Shown: in pieces, positions 35,127-42,428 of the stretch
Layout of the letters: the number at the start of each line of letters is the position of its first letter
Position numbering within the stretch: the stretch's first letter is position 1
Assembly (NCBI GenBank): GCA_034670405.1
Contig: JAXDDX010000212.1
Coordinates: 354,501 to 418,500 of the forward strand
Reading direction: 5' to 3'
From: Hoplostethus atlanticus
Taxonomy: Eukaryota; Chordata; Actinopteri; Trachichthyiformes; Trachichthyidae
Length of the DNA stretch: 64,000 bases
Translations under genes and position numbers: made by a program
The notes under the pieces: generated by a model
Databases searched by the model: none
What the model saw: the letters and a program-made list of their open reading frames with translations, nothing else
Told to the model about the DNA's origin: nothing

Positions 35127-37960
35127 CACAACCAGACAGACAACTAGACACACAACCAGACACACAACCAGACAGACAACCAGACAGACAGACACACAAC
35201 CAGACAGACAACCAGACACACAACCAGACACACAACCAGACAGACAGACAACCAGACAGACAACCAGACAGGGAAGCTCATCTCTACGTATCTACCGTCT
35301 TCCCCATATGAGGTGAATGCAGCGAAGCAGTCAGCCAGCCTTCCACGAGACAAGATCCATGCATATCTATTTTGGGAGAAGGGAAATGACACGAGGCTGC
35401 TGATGCTCATTATTGATAGAGGAGCAATGCTTGATACCTAAATGTGTGTGTTCGTACTCCCTGCGATGCGCTTCGATGCATTCAGGCTATTCTGCACTGT
35501 CGTTCAACAGGTACGTTGCTGGATCCCAGCGGCCTCTACGACGACGAGGCCAGCTCACCTGAGAGTTTACAAAAGTGAGTTGAATGCACACACACATACA
35601 CAGGTTTGTGGGGCCCTATTGACTACATTAATTCCCTAAACCCCATATCTACCCTTACACCGTTAGTCTTTACCCTAACCTAAACATAATTTCCAATCCT
35701 AATCTTAACCTTAAACCCAAGACTCAATCCTAGAGCAGCGAAATGTCCTCACCCTGGATCATTTTCCTCATCTGTCTATGCTTGTGAGGACATTTGGTCT
35801 TCATAAGGATAGAAGACCAAGTCTGTCTGTCTTCCTGACTGTCTGTCTCTAAGCATCAGCCTATTGATCGTTGACCGTGTCTGTCTGCCTCCGTCAGAGT
35901 GATGGAGAACGAGGAGGGGAGGAAGGAGTACCTTGTGTTTCCTCCCAGTAAGAGCCAGTGTCCCGGCAGCAGCCAGAAGGGGAGGAAGATCCCGCTGAAG
36001 GGCAACGGCCGCCGGATCGACTACATCCTCTACAACGAGGAGGGCCTGCAGCAGGACTGGAAGCTGGTACTGATTAGTAGCAGAGGATCTCGGACAGGGA
36101 ATTATTATCAGGAAAAATATGATTACAATATCAGGTTTTATTCCATTTCTGACTCATTTAGAGGGAAATTTTAGTTATTATAATGTCCAGCAGGTATTAC
36201 AGCATCATTTGCTACAGGGCGACAAAATTATCCTCATATTAAAGGCTTCATTATTTTCACTCTGAACATGATTAAATGAGCTTTTGGTACAGGGACCGAC
36301 AGGAGGTATTCTGAGGTCGGGAAGGAAAGGACTTACCATCAGCAAGTCAAACTTTTCCAACCTATGTGAATACACACAGGGTTTAGACGGTCACATCAAT
36401 TTTGGACCATACCTTTAAATCAAACATTAATCAGGTGAAGCTCTGCGGCGCAGCCAGTTGCCAAATCCATGTGGGACAGGGCTTGATTTATGAATGCTGG
36501 CTAAAGTAAAAACAAGTCAGAGAGACTGCCCGGGGTTCGCAGATCTGAAGCAAGGCTGCGTGAGACTGTGCAGTTGCATGTAATTGCACACACAGTGAAA
36601 ACTATTTATAGACAAGAGCAAGAGCAGTAGACCAGTGGCTCTCAACTGGTTTTGCATCCGGACTCCAATTTTCCCTTGTCCAAGAAGGGTTGAAGTCTGC
36701 CAGTGGGATGAAATAATGTTATTTGTTTCCAATACAAAGCAACTTGTTGCAAGAATTTTCTCAAATCTACTGTAATTTTCTTGATACCATAAAGTAAAAT
36801 TTCTGAAAAAAGTGAAATTATCTCACCCCATTGGCAGGACTTTTCACTTCTTTTTTTTAAGACAATCAAGATTTTAAGAGTATGAGACATTTTTGCAGTG
36901 TATAAATTCACCTGCCATTACAGCCAGGAAGGAGAGCGAGTGAGGGCAGCTGGTGTGTTAGAGCCAAACCTGGGAGGGAACGAGGGCAATATTGTCATCA
37001 CGGTCGGTCTGTCTGGGGGATTGGAAAGGATTGGAAAACCAAATCACTTGATTTACATAGATTGTCTCCAGCGCTCACTCACTCCCTCCTCTCTCTTAAA
37101 ACAATGGCATTGAGCTGCCACCTTGTGTCGGAATGCAGCTACTGCAAGGTCCTTTCATTTGTAAAACTAAAATGGGTCATTTCTTCGATCCCAAATAACC
37201 CAGCCCGATTTCTGGAGACAACTCAGTGTAATTTCCACATATCATTACACACATTATTCATCATGTATTATCTATCCCCATATATTCCAGGCACACAGTT
37301 ACACAGGTACTCTAGTAATAAAACAGGTTTAGTTACTGAAGCACGCCGATTCCACTCATGCTTATATCTGTCTGCTGTCAAAATGTTACATAGATTGATA
37401 TATATAGAGGCTCCAAAAATCTAGGCCTAAGTCAACATAATATTATTATTATCAATAAAATTATGAATGAAATGCATTATTATTATTCAACAGTAGTAGC
37501 AGTATTAGTAGCATAAGAGGTAAAATTATTAAATAACACATTTTATGTATACTTTTATTGGTATTATTAGTATTATTATTGTCTTGTTCATTTATTATGG
37601 TGGATACAACTACAATATTAGTAGTAGTAGTAGTAGTAGTTATAGTAAAAGTATTAATAGTAGTAATAAATTATAAAATAATAATAATACGCATGATTTA
37701 GTAAAAACAAATGTCAAATTTCTTCATACAATTTAAAAGATAAATAAAATCAGGTAGAATACAAGAGGAAAGAGTAGAATACAACATAATGCAAAAGAAT
37801 AAGAATACAGTCTATTTCAAACACACCTGACAACTCCCCTCCTCTCCGCCCCCTGCAGGACATCGAGGAGTTCAGCTTTGTCACCCAGCTGGCTGGCCTC
37901 ACTGACCACCTGTCTGTGGCTATGCGATTGGCTGTTTCCACCGGGGAGGAGGAGCCTTAG
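12193..37960 (+). CDS. smpd3: Sphingomyelin phosphodiesterase 3 (neutral sphingomyelinase 2), nine coding exons, gene span
   Basis: Hydrolyses sphingomyelin to ceramide and phosphocholine on the cytosolic face of Golgi and plasma membranes. Nine exons with GT-AG borders join in frame: 12193-12494, 13738-13989, 14168-15146, 27538-27613, 29800-29961, 30775-30864, 35511-35574, 35898-36066, 37859-37960. The predicted protein is 731 residues, against 655 in human. It shows the family layout: two hydrophobic hairpins (about 12-39 and 57-88), a long variable linker, then an exonuclease/endonuclease/phosphatase fold catalytic domain. Key residues are all present: E433 in LQEVFD, the D500/K505 'DK switch' (EDALAAKG), THLHA (530-534), GDLNFDN (D582, N584) and H715 in LTDHL. 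Extra length comes from the linker, which carries eight CPxH repeats. The start has a good Kozak context (G at -3 and +4). Identification is firm. Whether this is the only smpd3 copy in the genome cannot be told. Confidence 0.95.
12511..12929. mobile_element. MITE just inside smpd3 intron 1
   Basis: The ends TTAAAGGTGCAACGTGTAGCATTT (12511-12534) and AAATGATACCTGTAGCACCTCTAA (12905-12928) are imperfect inverted repeats, related to the LTR-interrupted MITE at 6863-7727. It has no coding content. The element starts 17 bp past the last base of smpd3 exon 1, so it directly abuts the 5' splice site region. Confidence 0.6.
13738..13989 (+). CDS. smpd3: smpd3 coding exon 2 (start of catalytic domain)
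   Basis: Encodes residues 101-184 with split codons at both ends. After a glycine-rich tract unlike the mammalian sequence (about 110-122) comes [20 protein letters not shown], the first conserved strand of the catalytic fold, then [20 protein letters not shown]. The acceptor is cctacag|acc and the donor atcag|gtaaag. Confidence 0.95.
14121..14157. repeat. (TTTC)n in the polypyrimidine tract of intron 2
   Basis: A pure tetranucleotide tract of about nine units forms the polypyrimidine tract directly before the exon 3 acceptor (tcattcatcag at 14157-14167). Intron 2 is only 178 bp. Confidence 0.85.
14168..15146 (+). CDS. smpd3: smpd3 coding exon 3 (linker with CPxH repeats and catalytic core)
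   Basis: The largest exon, 979 bp, residues 185-511. It starts SAASFSSLA as in mammals. Residues about 226-321 contain eight repeats of (E/D)CPxH with x = I, V, L, L, D, M, M, L, separated by Ser/Gly/Pro-rich spacers of 8-15 residues. A GGA-repeat glycine run follows (14733-14764). From about residue 400 the catalytic domain resumes with [20 protein letters not shown] (catalytic Glu 433), [16 protein letters not shown] and EDALAAKG (D500, K505). The donor is gccaag|gtcaga, phase 0. The CPxH segment is not present in the human protein as I know it. Confidence 0.94.
16311..16480. repeat. AAGTCC/GAGTC-rich degenerate repeat
   Basis: Begins agtgttgtagtcaagtcacc and continues with irregularly spaced 'caagtcc', 'gagtccc', 'cgagtc' motifs. 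The same word set builds the hairpin at 16652-16825, so both are probably parts of one dispersed element or satellite relic. Confidence 0.6.
16652..16825. repeat. Near-perfect 76-bp inverted repeat (hairpin)
   Basis: The left arm 16652-16727 and right arm 16750-16825 are reverse complements with one mismatch seen (ttcagtc versus ttcaatc), separated by 22 bases. The arms consist of AAGTC/GAGTCATCA words. Such identity between arms implies recent formation or ongoing gene conversion. Confidence 0.85.
17155..17244. repeat. (GT)n microsatellite
   Basis: About 45 GT units broken once by TAG near 17199-17201, in smpd3 intron 3. Confidence 0.9.
17719..17755. repeat. 37-nt palindrome at a retroelement deletion junction
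   Basis: Two 18-nt perfect arms around one central base. It is made of GTTCAACA words on the left and TGTTGAAC words on the right. It sits exactly between the 3' LTR terminal TGTCAG and the truncated reverse-transcriptase sequence. It is foreign to both and looks like filler made by fold-back synthesis. Confidence 0.85.
17756..18339 (-). pseudogene. Reverse-transcriptase fragment of the LTR element
   Basis: Minus-strand translation gives Ty3/Gypsy reverse-transcriptase landmarks in order: [54 protein letters not shown] (from 18064), the catalytic box VYLDNILIF (17963-17974 for YLDN), then [15 protein letters not shown]. Two in-frame stops interrupt it, TGA at 18271-18269 and TAA at 18109-18107. 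The catalytic box reads YLDN rather than the usual YLDD or YVDD. The N-terminus is fused to truncated gag, and the C-terminus stops at the palindrome. It is non-functional. Confidence 0.85.
18340..18362. repeat. Small inverted repeat at the gag/pol junction
   Basis: TGATCAATC and GATTGATCA flank the loop TGCGG. The hairpin lies exactly where gag loses its C-terminal zinc-knuckle region and joins the reverse-transcriptase fragment. Confidence 0.75.
18360..19046 (-). pseudogene. Gag (capsid) fragment of a Gypsy-type retroelement
   Basis: Open frame of 228 codons that resembles the retrotransposon gag family (PF03732-like) of vertebrate Gypsy elements and their domesticated relatives: [58 protein letters not shown]. 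The expected CCHC zinc knuckle at the C-terminus is missing, because the frame runs into the deletion junction at 18340-18362. It is part of the dead element and probably not expressed. An uninterrupted frame alone is not evidence of domestication here, since the copy sits in an intron on the opposite strand. Confidence 0.8.
19106..19628 (-). mobile_element. 5' LTR of the Gypsy-type element
   Basis: 523 bp, with TGTCA at the left end and TGACA at the right end as terminal inverted repeat. Purine-rich on the plus strand, with a CACACACA stretch near 19548. It is followed (minus strand) by gaacaatctggccagaatgc, which could include the primer-binding site. Directly adjacent to the CTTGG duplication. 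Confidence 0.75.
21370..21800 (-). pseudogene. Coding-like relic of unknown identity
   Basis: On the minus strand one frame reads [19 protein letters not shown] then about 75 further residues rich in Phe, Asp, Met and Lys, ending in a stop just after MKRNL at about 21370. An upstream piece beginning [20 protein letters not shown] is separated by a stop and frame change. Composition looks protein-like rather than random, but no family was recognised. It may be a processed pseudogene or transposon ORF. Confidence 0.3.
21941..22069. repeat. (GA)n microsatellite
   Basis: A pure GA run to about 22004, then interrupted GA to about 22069, in smpd3 intron 3. Confidence 0.9.
23157..23200. repeat. (CA)n microsatellite
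   Basis: Pure CA run after a CG/CA-rich lead (cgtgcgcgcacaca) in smpd3 intron 3. Confidence 0.9.
23646..23868. repeat. GGTCT pentanucleotide array
   Basis: About 44 units of GGTCT with variants (AGTCT, GGCCT, GATCT). The variant series 'ctagtctgacctggtccggt' occurs twice about 94 bp apart, so the array has grown by duplication of larger blocks. Confidence 0.9.
25068..25380 (+). mobile_element. Dispersed repeat copy A (forward)
   Basis: Shares long stretches with the reverse complement of 26265-26660: ggtgtttct, agagatcacctg, aatcaaacagtgtgt, ccttggattttc, gtaggtggcgctcttttctttg, tatcgctgctcatgctaa, ctagaggttggatcact. A third partial copy lies at 21283-21375. It has no coding capacity and is a probable non-autonomous transposon. 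Confidence 0.65.
25792..25837. repeat. G-rich tract, possible G-quadruplex
   Basis: Six or more G runs of five to nine bases within 46 bp, between the two arms of the inverted repeat pair at 25.07-26.66 kb. On the coding strand, so it would also be in the smpd3 pre-mRNA. Confidence 0.7.
26265..26660 (-). mobile_element. Dispersed repeat copy B (reverse)
   Basis: Inverted relative to copy A. Forward-strand anchors are gtgatccaacctctagt, agcatgagcagcgatagcc, agagcgccacctacag and tgattgacaggtgatctctggg. With copy A it forms a possible foldback about 1.6 kb wide. Confidence 0.65.
27538..27613 (+). CDS. smpd3: smpd3 coding exon 4
   Basis: Residues 512-536 plus one base of codon 537: [20 protein letters not shown] then LHAIE. 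THLH is the conserved active-site strand of the phosphodiesterase fold. Acceptor ttctgcag|gttcag, donor atagaag|gtacat. Confidence 0.95.
27785..27829. repeat. (TG)n microsatellite
   Basis: Pure TG run in smpd3 intron 4. Confidence 0.9.
27925..28215 (+). promoter_or_regulatory. GC-rich island in smpd3 intron 4 with MEF2- and RFX-like sites
   Basis: A sharp GC-rich block between CA/TG-rich flanks. It contains GTTCCCATGGCGAC (27958-27971), close to the RFX X-box consensus, and CTAAAAATAG (28101-28110), a perfect MEF2 consensus, plus TATTTAAAGG (28002-28011) as a possible TATA-like element. It ends in G-rich tracts (28148-28195). It may be an enhancer or alternative promoter. Evidence is motif and composition only. 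Confidence 0.35.
28244..28291. repeat. (TG)n microsatellite
   Basis: Pure TG run in smpd3 intron 4. Confidence 0.9.
28310..28660. mobile_element. Dispersed repeat shared with chemokine intron 1
   Basis: Words such as 'catgaaaatggtcaaattcaa' and 'ttggcagtttcaatccaaaa' recur at 47205-47460 ('cgtggaaacggtcaaattta', 'ttggcagcttcagtccaaaa'). It has no coding content and is probably a non-autonomous transposon. The ends are not resolved. Confidence 0.5.
29026..29057. repeat. (CA)n microsatellite
   Basis: CA run in smpd3 intron 4. Confidence 0.85.
29800..29961 (+). CDS. smpd3: smpd3 coding exon 5
   Basis: Residues 537 (split) to 590: [19 protein letters not shown], then a variable loop, then [27 protein letters not shown] supplies the catalytic Asp 582 and Asn 584. 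A CA repeat (29765-29783) sits 16 bases before the acceptor atccatcag. Donor ctcctcgg|gtaagg. Confidence 0.95.
30775..30864 (+). CDS. smpd3: smpd3 coding exon 6
   Basis: Residues 591-620 plus one base: [20 protein letters not shown] then [11 protein letters not shown], nearly identical to mammalian SMPD3. Acceptor tttttccag|agg, donor gctctgg|gtgaga. A 62-nt AC repeat begins eight bases after the exon. Confidence 0.95.
30873..30934. repeat. (AC)n microsatellite beside the exon 6 donor
   Basis: About 31 AC units starting eight bases after smpd3 exon 6, on the coding strand, so the pre-mRNA carries a CA repeat next to the 5' splice site. Confidence 0.9.
31490..32900. repeat. CCAGACAGACAA minisatellite, block 1
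   Basis: Built from CAGACAGA and CCAGACAACCAG words in 12-bp and longer higher-order units, with marker variants such as CAGGTGACC, CAGATGACC and GCCAAACTG recurring. Neither strand has many stops, so it gives frames of up to about 550 codons in several phases. These are artefacts, not proteins. From about 32460 the pattern becomes irregular with many single-base gains and losses. Confidence 0.92.
32905..33525. repeat. Indel-rich ghost copy of the smpd3 exon 7 region
   Basis: Colinear with 35270-35830 but with frequent one- to three-base insertions and deletions. Anchors include 'gctcatctc', 'gcattcaggc'/'gcaattcaggc', 'acgacgaggccagctc'/'acgacgacaggccacagctc', 'gagagtttacaaa'/'gaagagtttacaaa', 'aaacataatttcca' and 'gactcaatcctaga'. 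It therefore contains a broken version of exon 7 (about 33165-33252) with no open frame. The best reading is an erroneous long-read segment joined into the assembly. A decayed tandem duplication is less likely, because the repeat blocks on both sides are nearly identical. Confidence 0.8.
33540..35272. repeat. CCAGACAGACAA minisatellite, block 2
   Basis: Same units and marker variants as block 1. Long stretches match (for example the AGGTGACC...GCCAAACTG segment at 34105-34170 and 32271-32340). A 375-bp unit is itself duplicated (34385-34427 onward matches 34750-34803 onward). The start (33540-33980) has error-like indels, while 34000-35270 is clean. Confidence 0.9.
35511..35574 (+). CDS. smpd3: smpd3 coding exon 7
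   Basis: Residues 621-641 plus two bases: [20 protein letters not shown] then QK, matching mammalian GTLLDTNGLYDED. Acceptor gttcaacag|gtacg, donor caaaa|gtgagt. A corrupted second copy lies in the preceding intron at about 33165-33252. Confidence 0.94.
35604..35820. repeat. Dispersed repeat in smpd3 intron 7
   Basis: CCCTAAAC/CCTAACC-rich stretch followed by 'tgtgaggacatttggtcttcataaggatagaagacc', which resembles a common fish repeat ('gaggac...ggtcctcacaaagat'). Intron 7 is only 323 bp and nearly all of it is this repeat. Confidence 0.5.
35898..36066 (+). CDS. smpd3: smpd3 coding exon 8
   Basis: Residues 642 (split) to 698: [20 protein letters not shown], then [39 protein letters not shown] is the conserved strand preceding the catalytic histidine. 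Acceptor ctccgtcag|agtg, donor aagctg|gtactg, phase 0. Confidence 0.95.
36675..36901. mobile_element. MITE with CACTGCAAAAA-type end
   Basis: Ends in 'gagacatttttgcagtg' and contains 'atctcaccccattggcaggacttttcacttc'. Related sequences occur at about 44560-44830 and 53925-54085 (for example 'ctacctcacctcattggtcgattcctttcacttg'). It has no coding content. Confidence 0.5.
37438..37690. repeat. AT-rich ATT/TAG trinucleotide tract
   Basis: Interrupted ATT, TAT and TAG trinucleotides, including a run of seven TAG units (about 37618-37640). Confidence 0.7.
37859..37960 (+). CDS. smpd3: smpd3 coding exon 9 and stop
   Basis: Residues 699-731: [20 protein letters not shown] then [13 protein letters not shown] and TAG. 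His 715 in LTDHL is the catalytic histidine. The ending GEEEP parallels the mammalian GEEEA. Acceptor ccctgcag|gac. Confidence 0.95.
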   Translation, partial: DIEEFSFVTQLAGLTDHLSVAMRLAVSTGEEEP

Positions 37961-38312
37961 GTGGACCACGCCCCCTTCTTTCACACTGCCATTCAGGAAT
38001 GACGGATAACGATGAGAGAGAGCAAGAGATAGTGAAATAAACAGATGAAGAGTTTGTGCTCGAGAGACAGAGACAGAATGAAGGACGTTTTGCGAAAGAA
38101 AAGAAGGGACAACCGGATGGATGGAAGGATCAATGGAAGGGTGGATGGATGAGCAGATGGATGAGCAGATGGATGAGCAGATGGATATGAAGAAAGTAGA
38201 GCGGCGTGGTAGCAGAGGAGTGATCTGAAAGAGAAAGACTCTGGGAGGATTTCTGTTTGTGTGTTTTGTGAGCCAGACAGTTATTCATCCCCCTGGGCAA
38301 CGGTCACACACA

Positions 38313-38359
<47 letters not shown>

Positions 38360-38960
38360 AATAGCTGACACACACACACACCAGGTGATCAACATTTTGA
38401 CTCTTGGACGTCACATTCTACTCCTCTCCTTATGGACGATACGCTCCCTACTGAACTAAATCCAGAGGGTTTTGTTTTACAGTGAATTGTTTCATGTAGC
38501 TTATTTACACACACACTCCTTTTATCGGACCTGTTTTAGCCGTCCTGTACGTCCGATCTTTTTTATGTTGCTACCTTCAGGGACAGTCGGATCTTTAATA
38601 ACTATGAAAAGAAAGAAAAAGGCATGCTTTATGAGAGTGAGGCGTGGAGCTCCTGGCTGGCCTTTTACACTGACCGTCTGTGTCCTTGTGTTGTGCTCCT
38701 TCCTGAAAGGTTATTGATCAGTTAAACTGTCAGTCATTCACCTACTACTCCCGCCTCAGTCCCAGGAACCTCAACTGAAGTGTCTTTTTTTCTAAAAAAA
38801 AAACAACAAAAAAAAAGTCTTTCTAAAGGAGAAAAATAATATAATAGCGTTTCTATGGTCGCTGCGCCATTTTTTGTAGGGAGTTTAAATGCCTGTTTAA
38901 CACTTTATGGTACATTTCTAAACAGAAGTATTGTATAAAGGGGAAAAATGGAGAAAAGGT
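37961..38960 (+). other. smpd3: Probable smpd3 3' UTR start
   Basis: Sequence after the stop contains an early AATAAA (about 38036), ATGGATGA tandem words (38117-38190), an AC microsatellite (38304-38356) and A-rich tracts near 38793-38815. The true poly(A) site was not determined. Mammalian SMPD3 has a long 3' UTR. Confidence 0.45.
38304..38356. repeat. (AC)n microsatellite
   Basis: Pure AC run, probably within the smpd3 3' UTR. Confidence 0.9.
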
Positions 38961-40466
38961 TGGTTTTTTTTTGATGCAATGCAATGCTTATAGCATGTCT
39001 TTCAGCCATGATTGGTGAACGCGAGGAAGAGCGAAGGACATTTGACGTGGTCGGAGGAGCTGAGGCTGTGCTGGTGCATGAGGGTATCAGTTTACAACCT
39101 CGATACAGTGGCTTGACCCACGCTTGTTTGAGTCCTGATGCCTGGCCAAGTCAACAAGCATTTCTGCCTGAAACTCACACTGACACCAATGTGATATTTC
39201 TGCATGTGAGACGCCACCCTGCGAATAACACTAAACACTCACTCACACACATACATACACAACAATACATACATACAAACATACTGAGGGCCAATATAAA
39301 GGCAGCCATGGCGGCCAGGTTGGAGGTCCACAGCTGAGTTTGTTTCTAAACATACAACTTGATATGGTTAATTTCTGTGCTGTTTCTGAATGGGTTATGA
39401 TCATTTCATCACTGATAACGTCTGATTGATTTTGTGTTTAGATAATGTAGCTTGTTAGCTAGCTTACCATAGTACCTGCTCAGCTAACCATCACTGTCTT
39501 GTTAGCACATCTGATTAGTACACTAGTAGTAGAAGCTAAGTCCCATGTTAATGTTAACAGTAACTAAACTAGCCTGCTGGCTAGTTAGCTAGCTACCAGT
39601 TTGTTCAGGTTAACTAGCTGACTCTTCTCCAGCTCCAACTCAGAGTGTTTTGGAGTAGAGACTAGGGCTAAAGACAAGACAGTTTACTGAGTCACAGTAA
39701 CCTACATTTGGAGACAAATCTACCTGATTCATTTTTACTTTTAACATTACTGAATGGACCCACAACCAGGCCACAACAATCTTTCAGGTATCTTTCTTTT
39801 TCTAGCCAGATTGTTATATATTTAGACATTATTTGCTTGCAGCAAATTCTCCAATGGACTTCCATGATGGCGCCAGCTGGGGATGCTGGGAGATTTGTGA
39901 CGCAACTGCAAAACCTCTATAGCAAATACAGAAACATATAGAAGGCCTATACATACACACACACACACACATGGCACAACACTCCAAGTACACACAAACA
40001 CACACTATACTTGAAGTATACACACAAGCATGCAGAAGGCCTGTACACATGCACACACAAACACATACACACGCATACAAAGATAGAGAACACCTACACA
40101 CACAGGATGCATGCAAACACACAGAAGGCCTATACAAATGCTGACACACACACACACACACACTATATTCAGTCATTCAGTCACTTGTTTCTAATCTCCC
40201 ACACCATTCTGTACATTAAACTATTGGCCCACTTCTCCTGCTGGCTCTGTCTCATGGGATAACAATAATATGTGCACAGGCATGTGCACGTCCATGCAGG
40301 GCTGGATTTGGGATATTTTTACTCCTAACTACCCCACAGTAGCATGGCATTTACATTTGTAACTCCCAATCTGAAACGTTGCCACACAATCCAAGGTCAA
40401 ACAGTAGCTGGAAATTTGGAAATACTCATTTGGATTTGATTGATCTTGTGTCGAGCAGTGACGTCT
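38961..40466. other. Intergenic DNA, no gene recognised
   Basis: Contains a stretch rich in TAGCTAGC words (39440-39675), of which about 39568-39675 recurs inverted at 62224-62315, and CA/ACACAT-rich DNA at 39950-40165. The 117-codon frame at 38984 shows no recognised family. Confidence 0.5.
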
Positions 40467-41016
40467 TTAAAGGAAGGAAGTTTCAGGTAGATTGTCCCAT
40501 TGGCTAACTTGAGAACATAGACACCAACATCATACATATGTCCCCAGTAAATCGTTGGCTCCATGCTAACACTTTAGCATACACTATGTTGAGTGATAGT
40601 AGGCTCCGTGCTAACACTTTAGCATACATCAGCGGTCCTCAAATCCGGGCCTCGGGGTCCAGAGTACTGCTGGTTTTCTATTCTGCCAGGTAGTTTCCAT
40701 TCTAGCTGTCTAATCAGGGATTGATAAATGAATTTAACTTCCTGGTAGGAGAGAAAACCAGCAGCACTCTGGACCCCGAGGCCTGGATTTGAGAAACTCT
40801 GGCATACACTATGTTGAGTGATAGTAGGTTCCATGCTAACACTTTAGCATATTCAATGTTGAGTGATAGCAGGCTCCATGCTAACACTTTAGCATACACT
40901 ATGTTGAGTGATAGTAGGCTCTATGCTAACACTTTAACTTATTATTATTATTACTTTGGTGTACAGGTAAGTTGACCAATGAGACAATCTCCCAAAAACT
41001 TGATGTATTCCTTTAA
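40467..41016. mobile_element. Minisatellite-bearing TTAA element (copy 2)
   Basis: Bounded by TTAA at 40467-40470 and 41013-41016. The left end reads TTTAAAGGAAGGAAGTTTC, and the right end CAAAAACTTGATGTATTCCTTTAA is the inverted counterpart of copy 3's left end TTAAAGGAATACACCAAGTTTTTG. The core holds about five units of the 45-bp repeat in reverse orientation (40561-40940), interrupted by a hAT-like insertion. TTAA flanks suggest piggyBac-type target choice, though terminal CCC was not seen. Confidence 0.65.
40622..40809. mobile_element. hAT-like MITE nested in the minisatellite, 8-bp target duplication
   Basis: A 172-bp element (40630-40801) begins CAGCGGTCCTCAAATCC and ends GGATTTGAGAAACTCTG, imperfect inverted repeats of the CAGNGGTTCTCAA type common in hAT elements. 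Inner arms also pair (ggtccagagtactgctggttttct with agaaaaccagcagcactctggacc). Flanks gcatacat and gcatacac match at seven of eight bases, as expected for a hAT 8-bp duplication. No transposase. Confidence 0.75.
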
Positions 41017-41409
41017 GAATTATGAATAAAACATCAGTATCTATGAGTATGACCCTGTCTATCAGGACGGGGTGAATCAAACATGCATCAAAAGTGAATT
41101 TCTAAAGATTTCAGATACTTTTCAATCGCCTTGTTCTGGCAAACAATGTTTACACTGCAGCATTTTGACTGGTCGACCTGCTTCCTGGCACCAGAGGGGA
41201 GGATGCCTTGTCTCAATCTGTACTCTCTTAAACAGGATGTGTCATTTTCAACGTGGACGTGTTTATGATGGGACAACACATATCGTTTTACTGTTCAGTA
41301 CAAATGTGCTATTAGCGACATGTCTTTCTAGTACATGCTGAAAGGTAACACAAGATGTATGTACTTACAGATGTGTTTCGAGTATACACCCTACCACTGT
41401 CTGTACGCG

Positions 41410-41473
<64 letters not shown>

Positions 41474-42428
41474 TGAGTGAATGTTATGATGTATGTATGC
41501 AAGTGTATGCAGGAAATATACTGTATGTTCTGCAATGTATCTCCAACTGGCATTTCTACCTACAGTATGCTCCACCGGTCACCTGGCTGCTTTGACACTC
41601 CTCCTAGTCTCTTTATGATTCAAATTATTATGATTATTATGACTAATATATTATTCTTATTCTGTAAGGTTTGTATCTGTGCTTTTTTCTATTCAAGGTT
41701 CACCTTGTATTTATTTTCTTTCTTAGGATGCTGCCATTATTCAAGTCTCTGACTCAGACTCCTTTGCTAATGACCCCTCCGCTGGCTAGGGTGAACTTGA
41801 AATGAGATCAATTCCTGAAATATGTCATTTACTTGGTAAATAGTCATGTAAATAAACTATAGGCCTATAGAGAATGAAAGAACGGATATGTGCTTGGCCA
41901 GAATCTGACAAGAGGTACCACAGTTTCTCAGAGGATCTACCCTCAGGGTAAATGAGTCCAAGTTTCAAGGGATACAGTGGTAGCTAATGTAGAAGTCCCT
42001 TTGATAACCTTTATCGTGCATCTATCCTACATCATTACTGCACTCAGAGCCACTTCCAAACCATTCATCCAAGGGTGGAGCAAGAGCGCAGCAAGCATGC
42101 AAAAGTTGGGACTTCTGTAATAGTTACATCTTTAGGATGAAGTTGCCCTCAGACAATACTCTTGGGTTTATAGGTAAAAGATATAGGAGTTTTGTTTTTT
42201 TATAATTTGGAGTCTATTTTGTTTTGCATTGTGTTATGTGTTTGTATGTTTTTTTTTGCATATTTTAAATAACAAAAGATGATTGAAAGACAGGAAGTTG
42301 GGTGGGGAGGTTGAATAAAAGGTCAAGCAAGGATGAACTGCTGTAGAGCTGGTCGTTAATGCCGGAATAGTGCTAATTTTTTCTCTTGTTTTCTCAAAAT
42401 ATTGTCATAAATTATCAGCAGATTATCA
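41017..42428. other. Intergenic DNA
   Basis: No gene was recognised. It includes the GT/GAGT microsatellite at 41412-41482. Confidence 0.5.
41412..41482. repeat. (TG)n microsatellite
   Basis: About 30 TG units ending in GAGTGAGTGA. Confidence 0.9.

Larger units (their letters stand above)
36067..37858 (+). other. smpd3: smpd3 intron 8
   Basis: Bounded by gtactg and cctgcag. It contains a MITE at about 36675-36901, a low-complexity AT-rich ATT/TAG tract at 37438-37690, and no other gene. Confidence 0.85.

Noticed and set aside
31334-35231. Very long open frames (up to 601 codons, Cys/Leu/Val/Trp-rich or Gln/Thr/Asp-rich)
   Set aside because: They are translations of the CAGACA array, open in several phases on both strands, with no start context, splice signals or similarity to proteins.
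31490-35272. CRISPR-like array
   Set aside because: Repeats are direct and contiguous with no unique spacers, and the sequence is a vertebrate nuclear minisatellite.
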